From positions 1-24,813 of the forward strand of contig CAYUBE010000015.1 of assembly GCA_964442965.1 (NCBI GenBank): a stretch of DNA of 24,813 bases, given 5' to 3'. The DNA is from CAJAQL01 sp964442965 (lineage in GTDB: Bacteria > Patescibacteriota > Minisyncoccia > UBA6257 > 2-01-FULL-56-20). A program made the translations under genes and the position numbers. Under the pieces are notes generated by a model, which worked only from the letters and a program-made list of their open reading frames with translations, had not been told where the DNA came from and did not search any database. Positions 5,732 to 12,437 of this stretch are shown here, one piece after another. The first letter of the stretch is position 1. Each line of letters opens with the position of its first letter.

Positions 5732-8362
5732 TTATCTTTTCACTTTCCTCGGATACAGCTTCTTCGCTTCGGCGATGATTTCTTCGGCCGCAAAATCGGG
5801 GAGATCCTCGAAGCTTTCGAGATTTTTCCCGTCGGGATAATAGGTCGCTTCAACTTCCCTCGCGCCCGAACCTATTCCAGCGGCTTTTACGACCGCACCC
5901 GTAGACTTCAACGCTTCCTTTGCTTGCATCGTCGCTGACTTGTTGTCGCTGCCACCGTCGGCACCCACAATAACAAGCCGCAACCGCTTTTTCTCCTGAG
6001 GGTTCTCTGCAATATCCTGTTCAATGACTTGCTGAGCAGAGTTCAACCCCAGATTATCCGGCGTGCCCCCGCCAACGTTCTTTTGGAGCGTCTTCCATAC
6101 TTGATATTGCTCTTTCGGACCCCAATTGGAACCAAGCGGGAGTTCTATGGCAGCGCCGCCTGCTTGGAAACTTACGAGTCCCGATCGGATATCGATCGGG
6201 GAAACAAGCTTAATACGCTCGCGCTTGAACTCCTGCGCCGTGGCGTAGAGCGAATCCATGAATACAAATACAAACTTTTGCTGTTCTTTCCATTTGGGTG
6301 ATCCGCTCTTCGGATCGGTTTCTCCCATTGAACCGCTTTTGTCGACGACGAAAATTGCGTCGAATCCTCCATAAATCTGTTCGCGCTCGATTTTCTGTTC
6401 ATGCTTCGCAAATCCTCCGGGCTCCGCTTCTCCGGCATCGATATCAAGAGCAGCTTCCACCGGATCGACAAGCTCATCCGCATCGGGCAAGCGTACCGGC
6501 GACTTATAGCGCAAACGCTCCACCATGTTTTCTTTGATGATCTTTTGAAATTCCGCGATGATGCGATCTCTGATCCTCCTGCCGCGCTTATCGCGCAGTT
6601 CTCTCGCGTCAGAGATTTGTTTCAAAATTTCCCTTGCTTCCTCGGGCGCACAACCGGCATCTTCCGCAAAACGGAGAGTGGCGGTTTCTCCTTTTTTGCC
6701 CTCTTTCTTATCCAGCTCGGCTTTTGCTTCGGCGATCATCTTTTCGAGTTCTTCGTTTGAAATCTCTTTGGCCTCTTGCTCGCCGAAATCTCCTTCAAGC
6801 ACCGAGTCATCTTTGTTTTCATCCATTTCCTCATCATCCATATTCGGATCTCCCGGCGGGGTGGCATCGAGCTTTTCCCAATGACCCGCCTGCCCTGAGC
6901 TTGTCGAAGGGTTCCATATTTCAACCCATGCGTGGCCGGTGCCGGAGGAAAGAGCCGCGTTGCCTTGCCGGTTTTTCACTTGCACATAATGGCCGGTTAC
7001 CATGCGCACCGGAATCTCAAGCCGCGACAGGAGTGCGGCAAAATACGTATTTGCGACATCGCAATCGGCTTTCTTGTGCTCTTCAATTCGCCGGAAATAG
7101 TCTTTCGGATTGCCGCCTTGATACACGGCGTTCATCGCCGACTCGTTCGAGTAGCGCAGAGTTTGTTTTACATATTGCTTTAAAAGGCGGGCTTTATCGG
7201 GAGCGGGCATTTTAAGCCGCTTGATTTCATCAAGTTTCGTCTCGGTTTCTTTTGAAAGCTTACCCGTGTCCAATCTCGGCGCAGGCCCGGCTTTTTCTTC
7301 TTGAGGAACTGCGCCTCGCGCGAGATCCACCGAAAAAGAAGCGAGCGCGTCGCCCTTGGCTCGAAGCACGTATCCGCCGTGGCCGTCCTCGAGGATTTCT
7401 ATTTTTCCTTTTCCGTGAAGCCTGAGCGTTTTTACATCGGGACGGAAGCCGTAAGGTACGGGCAGCGCCGTCTCTGCATCAGGGCGTATCGTTCCTGCGA
7501 TCACCCGCCGCGTCTTCTCGTCGAGGTCAGCTCCTTCAAGTCCTTTTAAGGACCGCCCACGCCTTTCCCAGGAAAGCGTCTTTTGATTCCACGTTTCGTA
7601 ATCTCCTTCTTTGTAATAACCGCCGTAAAATGGAGCGACGGTGAAGTAAGCTCCCGGCTCGCCCTCTTTTGAGCGCCCCATTTCTTCCATCGACGGCCTG
7701 AATGAATCGCTTGCGGGCGGCGGCACGTTCTCTTCCGGCGATTCTTCTTTTTTCTGCATTATTTCTTCCGGCGGCGGAGCTGCGGCTTTGCGCTTCGCAT
7801 CAGCAATATCCTTGCGTTCGAGAAATTTGAGTCCGGATGCGAGCTGGGATTCGATCCATAGCTTTTTTGTTTTGAGCGGAACTCGGGATGAAGTCAAAAG
7901 ATCGGCTACGTCCGTAACTTCACCCTCGCTCGAAGGAACCCGGGCGAGCGAGTCAAAAATTCTTTTCACCTCGCCGCGCACTTCTGGCTGTTCTTCTCCG
8001 AGTTTTTTTGCAAGGAATAATTGGACGAGTTCTTCTTGCCGCGTAAACCCCTCGGCTTCGCTTGGAGCGAGCTTTTCGCCGCCGATTGATTTTTTTATTT
8101 CTTCCGCAAGGGCATCTTTGGCTTGGGGGTCTTTTTTCACCGCCATATCGTATGCCGAAAGCGTATCGAGAAATCTGCGCATGCCGCGCGCAGATTTGCC
8201 TTTCCCGTCCAGATCGCGCCACTCTTCAAGGCCCTCAATGCCTTCGCGGGAAGCAAGCGAATGGCCGACAAGTTCGCGTTCCGCATCGCGCAAAATCTGC
8301 TCCGCATTTATCTCTTGCGATTCCGGGGATGCTTGGGTTGTAAACTTTTCTCGATTGTTCAT
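5732..8362 (-). CDS. Transglutaminase-like protease domain + von Willebrand A protein of the MoxR/DGR cassette
   Basis: This is an 876-residue cytoplasmic-looking protein with no signal peptide or membrane helix. Residues 1 to about 210 are helical and charged; about 210-380 is a Gly/Tyr-rich beta segment of unknown fold. About 385-505 is a transglutaminase-like (papain-fold) domain with the triad Cys434 (ADCDVANTYF), His477 (GHAWVE) and Asp499 (KLDATPP). An acidic, coiled-coil-like linker follows. About 665-860 is a vWA domain with a complete MIDAS: D674-x-S-x-S (DKSGSMG), GGGTPDN and VGADGGSDN. vWA proteins commonly pair with MoxR AAA+ ATPases, and one is encoded at the head of this operon. 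The ATG overlaps the RT stop codon (ATGA), so translation is probably coupled. Residues about 483-491 (PSTSSGQAG) are an in-frame repeat insertion between the catalytic His and Asp. Its role is inferred: a metal-dependent adaptor with a proteolytic or cross-linking activity. Confidence 0.9.
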   Translation of the reverse strand: MNNREKFTTQASPESQEINAEQILRDAERELVGHSLASREGIEGLEEWRDLDGKGKSARGMRRFLDTLSAYDMAVKKDPQAKDALAEEIKKSIGGEKLAPSEAEGFTRQEELVQLFLAKKLGEEQPEVRGEVKRIFDSLARVPSSEGEVTDVADLLTSSRVPLKTKKLWIESQLASGLKFLERKDIADAKRKAAAPPPEEIMQKKEESPEENVPPPASDSFRPSMEEMGRSKEGEPGAYFTVAPFYGGYYKEGDYETWNQKTLSWERRGRSLKGLEGADLDEKTRRVIAGTIRPDAETALPVPYGFRPDVKTLRLHGKGKIEILEDGHGGYVLRAKGDALASFSVDLARGAVPQEEKAGPAPRLDTGKLSKETETKLDEIKRLKMPAPDKARLLKQYVKQTLRYSNESAMNAVYQGGNPKDYFRRIEEHKKADCDVANTYFAALLSRLEIPVRMVTGHYVQVKNRQGNAALSSGTGHAWVEIWNPSTSSGQAGHWEKLDATPPGDPNMDDEEMDENKDDSVLEGDFGEQEAKEISNEELEKMIAEAKAELDKKEGKKGETATLRFAEDAGCAPEEAREILKQISDARELRDKRGRRIRDRIIAEFQKIIKENMVERLRYKSPVRLPDADELVDPVEAALDIDAGEAEPGGFAKHEQKIEREQIYGGFDAIFVVDKSGSMGETDPKSGSPKWKEQQKFVFVFMDSLYATAQEFKRERIKLVSPIDIRSGLVSFQAGGAAIELPLGSNWGPKEQYQVWKTLQKNVGGGTPDNLGLNSAQQVIEQDIAENPQEKKRLRLVIVGADGGSDNKSATMQAKEALKSTGAVVKAAGIGSGAREVEATYYPDGKNLESFEDLPDFAAEEIIAEAKKLYPRKVKR
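6889..6912 (-). repeat. In-frame dispersed repeat (encodes PSTSSGQAG)
   Basis: A short palindromic element (minus strand CCTTCGACAAGCTCAGGGCAG) lies inside the transglutaminase domain. The same peptide, and the DNA behind it, recurs in many unrelated proteins of candidate-phyla genomes (recalled, not searched). It keeps the frame open and adds about 9 residues to a loop. Confidence 0.75.
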
Positions 8363-9360
8363 ATTAAATAGGCAAGGCGCAGTTTTTCACGCAAGAGGAA
8401 GCTTTTCATGTTGCCGAGAAGGCCGATGTACGAAACCGCGCTTTGCCACTTCTCAGTATACCCCTTTCTTGTCGCAGAGGTTATTGTTCGCAGAGCTGCT
8501 TTCCGCAAGCGGGAGCGCGGAACAACTCCCCACGGAAATGCGGCCTCTCCCAAGATATCTACGCCTTGGCTCAACCGCCTTATTTTGATTTTATCGTCAG
8601 GAAGGCTAAGCTTGAGCAACTCCCTTAGAAACTGTTTAATCTGCGTAGCGAAATTCTCAAGTTCCAGGCGGCTATCGGCGACAATAAAAAAGTCGTCGTT
8701 GTATCTCACGTAGTGTTTTGCGCAAAGCGTTTGTTTTGTGAAATAATCGAGCTCGTGCAAGTAGGCATTTGCGAAAAGCTGCGAAGTAAGATTCCCGAGC
8801 GGCAAGCCCTTGCCGGGCGCACATGAAAAACTGTCTATGATTTGTTTTGACAGATCGAAATACTGTTTATCAGGGATGCTTTTCTCGAGCCTTGTGAGGA
8901 GGATTTCGTGATCGATCGAGCTGAAAAAATCATCAACGTCGCCATGGAAGATCCACGCCTCTTGCCGTCCGTTCTTGCTTGCTTTACGAATAAAGGAAAG
9001 GACGCGGGCTATCGCTCGCATTGTGCCTTTGTTAAACCTCGCTGAGTATGAATCAAAGAAAAACTTATTTTCAAATAACGGCTGGAGGGCGTCATATAGG
9101 GCTTGGTGCGCCACGCGGTCCCTCACCACCGCCTTATGGATCATTCGATATTTGGGGTCGCGGATGTAAAAACGGTGATACTCGCTGTGAACATACTTTC
9201 CGCTTGCGAGATCCTCCGAAAGCGAAAACAGCTCATCCTCGAGGTGACGCTCAAATACTAGAATGTCTTTACGCCGGCGCTTCCCACGTCGAAAGCGTCT
9301 CCACGAGGCATAAAGAGATTCTGGATCACAAAAATTTGCGAATGGTTTTAACGTATACAT
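8359..9360 (-). CDS. DGR reverse transcriptase
   Basis: A 333-residue reverse transcriptase of the diversity-generating retroelement group. The motif-4 region reads GLPLGNLTSQLFANAYLHEL (near residue 187). The GN-LTSQ form replaces the QGxxxSP of retroviral and group II intron RTs and is diagnostic for DGR enzymes. The catalytic motif is YNDDF near residue 220 (HYVRYNDDFFIV), with Asn where DGR RTs often have Met, Val or Ala. An earlier catalytic Asp lies in DVDDFFSSIDHEILL. There is no maturase or endonuclease domain. I chose the ATG at 9360 (MYTLKPFANF) because the 26 upstream codons run into the avd gene on the other strand. The stop overlaps the start of the transglutaminase-vWA gene by ATGA. 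It copies the TR RNA with errors at adenines to rewrite VR1 and VR2. Confidence 0.96.
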   Translation of the reverse strand: MYTLKPFANFCDPESLYASWRRFRRGKRRRKDILVFERHLEDELFSLSEDLASGKYVHSEYHRFYIRDPKYRMIHKAVVRDRVAHQALYDALQPLFENKFFFDSYSARFNKGTMRAIARVLSFIRKASKNGRQEAWIFHGDVDDFFSSIDHEILLTRLEKSIPDKQYFDLSKQIIDSFSCAPGKGLPLGNLTSQLFANAYLHELDYFTKQTLCAKHYVRYNDDFFIVADSRLELENFATQIKQFLRELLKLSLPDDKIKIRRLSQGVDILGEAAFPWGVVPRSRLRKAALRTITSATRKGYTEKWQSAVSYIGLLGNMKSFLLREKLRLAYLI

Positions 9361-9383
9361 TACATTAATAAATCCATAATTCC

Positions 9384-9761
9384 ATGAAACAAGATACCAC
9401 CTACGAACCGCCGATTGCCGTTGCCGTCTACAAAACATACATGACGTTCAGTCCGCTCGTCTATCAGTTCCCGAAGGTGCATCGCTACTCGCTGGGTCGG
9501 ACGATCGACAGCAACATTCTTTCACTGCTTGAACTCGTGTTTGAAGCGAATTCTTTGCCACGCCCGCTCCGCGAAGCTCCGCTCGTCAAGGCCAACTCGA
9601 AATGCGAGCTGCTGAAGATGCTCAATCGGATGTGCTTCGAACTGAAGCTTGTCGAATCGACCCAATATTTCCAGATGAGCGCCGACCTTCAAGAAGTCGG
9701 CAAAATGCTCGGGGGATGGGTGAAGTACGTTCGGAGCGGCCCATATAACCAACCGGAGTAA
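9384..9761 (+). CDS. avd: Avd-like DGR accessory protein (four-helix bundle), on the opposite strand
   Basis: This 125-residue all-helical protein belongs to the Avd / 23S-intervening-sequence four-helix-bundle family. It has the family's FPKVHRYSLGRTIDSN pattern at the end of helix 1, then helices rich in Leu, Lys and Arg. Avd binds the RT and TR RNA and is needed for cDNA synthesis in studied DGRs. The start is ATG 9384, only 23 nt from the divergent RT start. Its stop is 9 nt from the TR edge with no terminator between, so its transcript would run into TR in the antisense direction. In well-studied DGRs avd lies on the same strand, upstream of TR and RT; the inversion here is unusual. The opposing frame (9522-9959, minus) is a shadow of this gene plus TR. 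Confidence 0.88.
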   Translation: MKQDTTYEPPIAVAVYKTYMTFSPLVYQFPKVHRYSLGRTIDSNILSLLELVFEANSLPRPLREAPLVKANSKCELLKMLNRMCFELKLVESTQYFQMSADLQEVGKMLGGWVKYVRSGPYNQPE

Positions 9762-9770
9762 AAGTGCTAA

Positions 9771-9890
9771 GACAACGATCGCGGGACGCGCACCGAGCTT
9801 CGCATTCGAATTCCCGGGCTTATTCCAATTCACCTTGACCTGCCGATTCCTCGGGTTCCAGTTCGCGTGTACCACGCCCTCAGGCACGCG
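9771..9890 (-). repeat. DGR template repeat (TR)
   Basis: This 120-bp element is read on the minus strand and located between the targets and the RT. It matches VR1 and VR2 base for base at all 94 positions that are not adenine on the minus strand. Of its 26 adenines, 16 differ in VR1 and 17 in VR2 (22 in at least one). In target frame it would encode RVPEGVVHANWNP and onward, with seven Asn (AAT/AAC) codons and several Lys codons, the usual adenine-rich codons of TRs. Homology stops sharply at both ends. No start codon or intact gene is attached to it. Confidence 0.97.
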
Positions 9891-10177
9891 CCCCGTATTC
9901 CTTGATCCATCCGTATCTCGCGGAGCTTCCCGCAGGTCGCCCCTGGCCGCTGTTCTCACAAGGAACGTCGTTGTCGTTTTGCCATTTCGTCGCTCGACGT
10001 GCGCACGCCGAGATCGAGGCGAACCAATCTGCTTGTCCTCCCATGACTAAGAAGAGGCAGTGGCTTCATGAGCCCCGCCGAAATTTTCCACGGGCTTATT
10101 AAAGTGAAAAATTTGGGCGGAGCGCCTGCCTGCGGCAGGCGAAGAAGAAAGAAAAATAAGAAATAAAACTTCAAAGA
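9891..10177 (-). ncRNA. Upstream part of the TR transcript; no convincing gene
   Basis: This 287-nt stretch between target 1 and TR would be transcribed as the leader of the TR RNA. Open frames here (for example 9956-10174, minus) have unlikely composition and match no family I know. It carries a hairpin of repeat type at 10124-10140. It may hold remains of a former third target gene, but I could not align it to targets 1 or 2 beyond TR itself. Confidence 0.4.
10124..10140. repeat. Palindromic REP-like hairpin after target 1
   Basis: A perfect 7-bp stem GCCTGCC/GGCAGGC with loop TGC lies 38 nt after the target 1 stop codon. Related palindromes occur at about 24018-24034 and 14344-14367. Hairpins downstream of VR promote homing in the Bordetella phage DGR; whether this one does so is unknown, and target 2 lacks an equivalent. 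Confidence 0.6.
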
Positions 10178-11278
10178 TCAAACTTCAACTTCGACAACGA
10201 CCGCGGGACGCGCACCGAGCCTCGCATCCGAACTCCCGGGCCTATCCCAAATCACCCCGACCCGCCGACTCCCCGGGTTCCAGCTCGCGCGCACCACGCC
10301 CCCAGGCACGCGAGAGTCAAGGAGCCAGGTCCATTTGGATTTCTTAGCGTCGTCATTATAGGCATCGAATTCATGATTTTTCCTTGCCTCGAATTCCTTG
10401 CGCTGCAGCACTACATATTCCTCAAGCGTAAGCCCGTTCCACTTTTTCTGGGCAAACAAAGGATCGAGCTGATCCGGCGTCTTGCCCATGGTTTCTTCGG
10501 GCAACGGCCCCGATTGGTAAAGCAGAAGGTATGCTTTTCGCGCTGGCCTGTTTCGCGCGCTAGCATTCTTGGTTACGTCCGGCTGATACATATAATGATC
10601 TTGGCTGAGCTGCTCGGGAGAGTTATCTTGGAGGCCGGGAAGTTTTTTGTCGGCGAGTTCGGTAAGAAGTTTATTGACGTTGCCTTTTTGCAAGTCGGTA
10701 GAAGGCAGGAGCATCGCGCTGTCGAACCCTTCGCGCATCGCTTCCCTTAATTTTGCTTCGGATTGCGCCGACAACCTCAGATCTTTTGGTAATTCCCTCA
10801 AGAAGTCCTTAAGATCATGGGCATTATAAAATCCCACGGATTCTTGGAGTACCGCTTCTGTATCGATCTTGATCTCGCGTTTCCCATCTTTTGTTTTCTC
10901 CAGGTACACTCGGCGCGAGCGTTCGTAATTTCTTTGAAAATCATTTTCTGCGATCGTTAAACCTTCGCCATCTTCGGTTTCGAGAACAACTTTCCCATCT
11001 TTTGTCTTACCCTTAAAAACCCACGGCCGCTTGGTGCGATCGCCGCTCTTTATAAACTGGGAATCAGGAGTTGCATCGCCGACCTGTTCCGGAAGATATA
11101 CGATCTCATTCCCATCCTCGTCAAGAATTCTCGCCTCAACCGGCTTCGGCGCTTCGCGGAGCATTTCCGCCCTGCGGGGAACCCGAGGGCTGAGCGCTCC
11201 TATTTCGGACGGGGTAAGAATGGGGCTCTCATTCTGCTCCATTTCCGGCCCTTCAAAATGTTCTGGTGATTTTTTCAT
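10178..11278 (-). CDS. DGR target protein 1, variable C-terminus
   Basis: A 366-residue protein with no signal peptide, lipobox or membrane helix. The N-terminal block (ESPILTPSEIGALSPRVP, then AEMLREAPKPVEARILDE) is nearly identical to target 2. The middle (about 60-290) holds a small basic beta segment (KGKTKDGKVVLETEDGEG) and a helical region. The C-terminal about 75 residues (from WNGLTLEEYVVL) lead to the variable repeat, residues about 323-362, ending GARPAVVVEVEV. The GARPAV ending and Trp/Gly pattern fit the C-type-lectin-like variable domain of DGR targets. Residues at template-adenine codons include Arg, Ser, Ser, Gly, Ile, Asp and Ser. It is separated from target 2 by 66 nt and probably cotranscribed. 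It presumably binds a ligand through the variable face. Confidence 0.9.
   Translation of the reverse strand: MKKSPEHFEGPEMEQNESPILTPSEIGALSPRVPRRAEMLREAPKPVEARILDEDGNEIVYLPEQVGDATPDSQFIKSGDRTKRPWVFKGKTKDGKVVLETEDGEGLTIAENDFQRNYERSRRVYLEKTKDGKREIKIDTEAVLQESVGFYNAHDLKDFLRELPKDLRLSAQSEAKLREAMREGFDSAMLLPSTDLQKGNVNKLLTELADKKLPGLQDNSPEQLSQDHYMYQPDVTKNASARNRPARKAYLLLYQSGPLPEETMGKTPDQLDPLFAQKKWNGLTLEEYVVLQRKEFEARKNHEFDAYNDDAKKSKWTWLLDSRVPGGVVRASWNPGSRRVGVIWDRPGSSDARLGARPAVVVEVEV
10193..10312 (-). repeat. Variable repeat VR1 (target 1)
   Basis: 120 bp aligned without gaps to TR. There are 16 differences, all at template adenines: 15 are A-to-G and one A-to-T (minus strand). The other 104 positions are identical. 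On its 3' side (10177-10192) it shares 16 nt with VR2 that TR lacks, the position of the IMH site in known DGRs. Confidence 0.97.
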
Positions 11279-11344
11279 GCCTGTGGGTTTTCGTATTGGT
11301 AAAAATTTTCGCGGAAGAAAAAATAATAAAGAAAATAAAGAATA

Positions 11345-12430
11345 TCAAACTTCAACTTCGACAACGACCGCGGGACGCGCACCGAGCCTCGCATTCGAAA
11401 ACCCGGGCTCAAGCCAACCCACCCTGACCCGCCGATACCCCGGGTTCCAGCGCGCGTGCACCACGCCCCCAGGCACGCGCGAATCCAGCAGCCAGGTCCA
11501 TTGCGACTTTTTCGCATCATCGGAGTACGCGTCAAACCGGTGATCCTTGGCCGCCTCGGCTTCTTTTCTCTGCAGCAGCATATACTCGCTAAGCGTAAGC
11601 CCATTCCATTTCTTTTGAGCGAAGAGTGGATCGAGCTGATCGGGAGATTTTCCTTTTGTCTCGTCAGGAATGGGGCTTGATTGATAGAGAAGGAGGTATA
11701 CCTTCCGTTTTGGACGGTTTCTCGTTTGCGATGTTTTAGTTCCGGACTCGAAAGACGGAGTGGTGTATTGTTCGTTCGGTTGAAGGTTGGGAATTTCCTT
11801 GGTCGCCGTTTCTGAGACTATGGTCTCAATATTTGCCGACTGCACCTCGGTTTTCGGAAGAAGCATCGCCTTGTCGAATCCTTCCCTCATCGCTTCTCGA
11901 AGCTGCCCTTCCGATGCGGCTGTGAGTTTTACTTCTTTGGGCAGCTCTTTCAAAAAATCTTTGAGATCGTGCGCCGCATAAAATCCAGCCGATTCCCTTA
12001 AAACCGCTTCGGTGTCGAGCTTTACTTCCTTTCCTTCTCTCGTCCGCTCCGAATACACCCTACGGCTCCTTTCATAGCCCGCTTCCAGTTCGCGAGGAGC
12101 AATGGTTACGCCCTCGCCGTCTTCGGTTTCGAGAACAACTTTACCGTCCTTAGTTCTGCCTTTGAAAATAAGCGGGGCTTTGGTATGGTCCCTTTTTTTC
12201 ATAATCGATGTCTCGGGAGAAAATTCGCCGATAGCTTCGGGGAAATAAGCGATTGAATCGCCGTTTTCATCGAGGATTCTCGCCTCAACCGGCTTCGGCG
12301 CTTCGCGGAGCATTTCCGCCCTGTGCGGCACGCGCGGAGAGAGCGCCCCGATTTCGGAAGGCGTGAGAATGGGGCTTTCGCCCTCTATCGCTTCGGGCGG
12401 CCGTTCCGGGTTTTCGGGAGATCGTTTCAT
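11345..12430 (-). CDS. DGR target protein 2, variable C-terminus (paralogue of target 1)
   Basis: A 361-residue paralogue of target 1 with the same layout: conserved N-terminal block (ESPILTPSEIGALSPRVPHR), KGRTKDGKVVLETEDGEGV segment, helical middle with HDLKDFLKELPKEV, then WNGLTLSEYMLLQ and the variable repeat (about residues 318-357), ending GARPAVVVEVEV. I take ATG 12430 (MKRSPENPERPPE) because it aligns with the target 1 start and lies 7 nt after the AAA+ gene stop; the longer frame up to 12532 overlaps that gene. No export signal is visible. Variable positions differ strongly from target 1 (for example Arg, Tyr, Arg, Gly, Leu, Glu and Phe), so the two copies have diversified separately from one TR. 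Confidence 0.9.
   Translation of the reverse strand: MKRSPENPERPPEAIEGESPILTPSEIGALSPRVPHRAEMLREAPKPVEARILDENGDSIAYFPEAIGEFSPETSIMKKRDHTKAPLIFKGRTKDGKVVLETEDGEGVTIAPRELEAGYERSRRVYSERTREGKEVKLDTEAVLRESAGFYAAHDLKDFLKELPKEVKLTAASEGQLREAMREGFDKAMLLPKTEVQSANIETIVSETATKEIPNLQPNEQYTTPSFESGTKTSQTRNRPKRKVYLLLYQSSPIPDETKGKSPDQLDPLFAQKKWNGLTLSEYMLLQRKEAEAAKDHRFDAYSDDAKKSQWTWLLDSRVPGGVVHARWNPGYRRVRVGWLEPGFSNARLGARPAVVVEVEV
11360..11479 (-). repeat. Variable repeat VR2 (target 2)
   Basis: 120 bp aligned without gaps to TR. There are 17 differences, all at template adenines: 11 A-to-G, 4 A-to-T and 2 A-to-C (minus strand). The other 103 positions are identical. Eight of the A-to-G changes are shared with VR1. 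Confidence 0.97.
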
Positions 12431-12437
12431 GGCCGTA

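Noticed and set aside
9522..9959. Minus-strand open frame across TR and avd, reading like a third target protein
   Set aside because: Only its TR part resembles the targets; the rest is the antisense of avd, whose plus-strand frame has a clear family pattern. TR is a template, not a gene.
9771..11479. CRISPR-like repeated sequence
   Set aside because: The three 120-bp copies are far apart, lie in gene ends or a template, and differ only at adenines; no short repeat-spacer array exists anywhere in the window.
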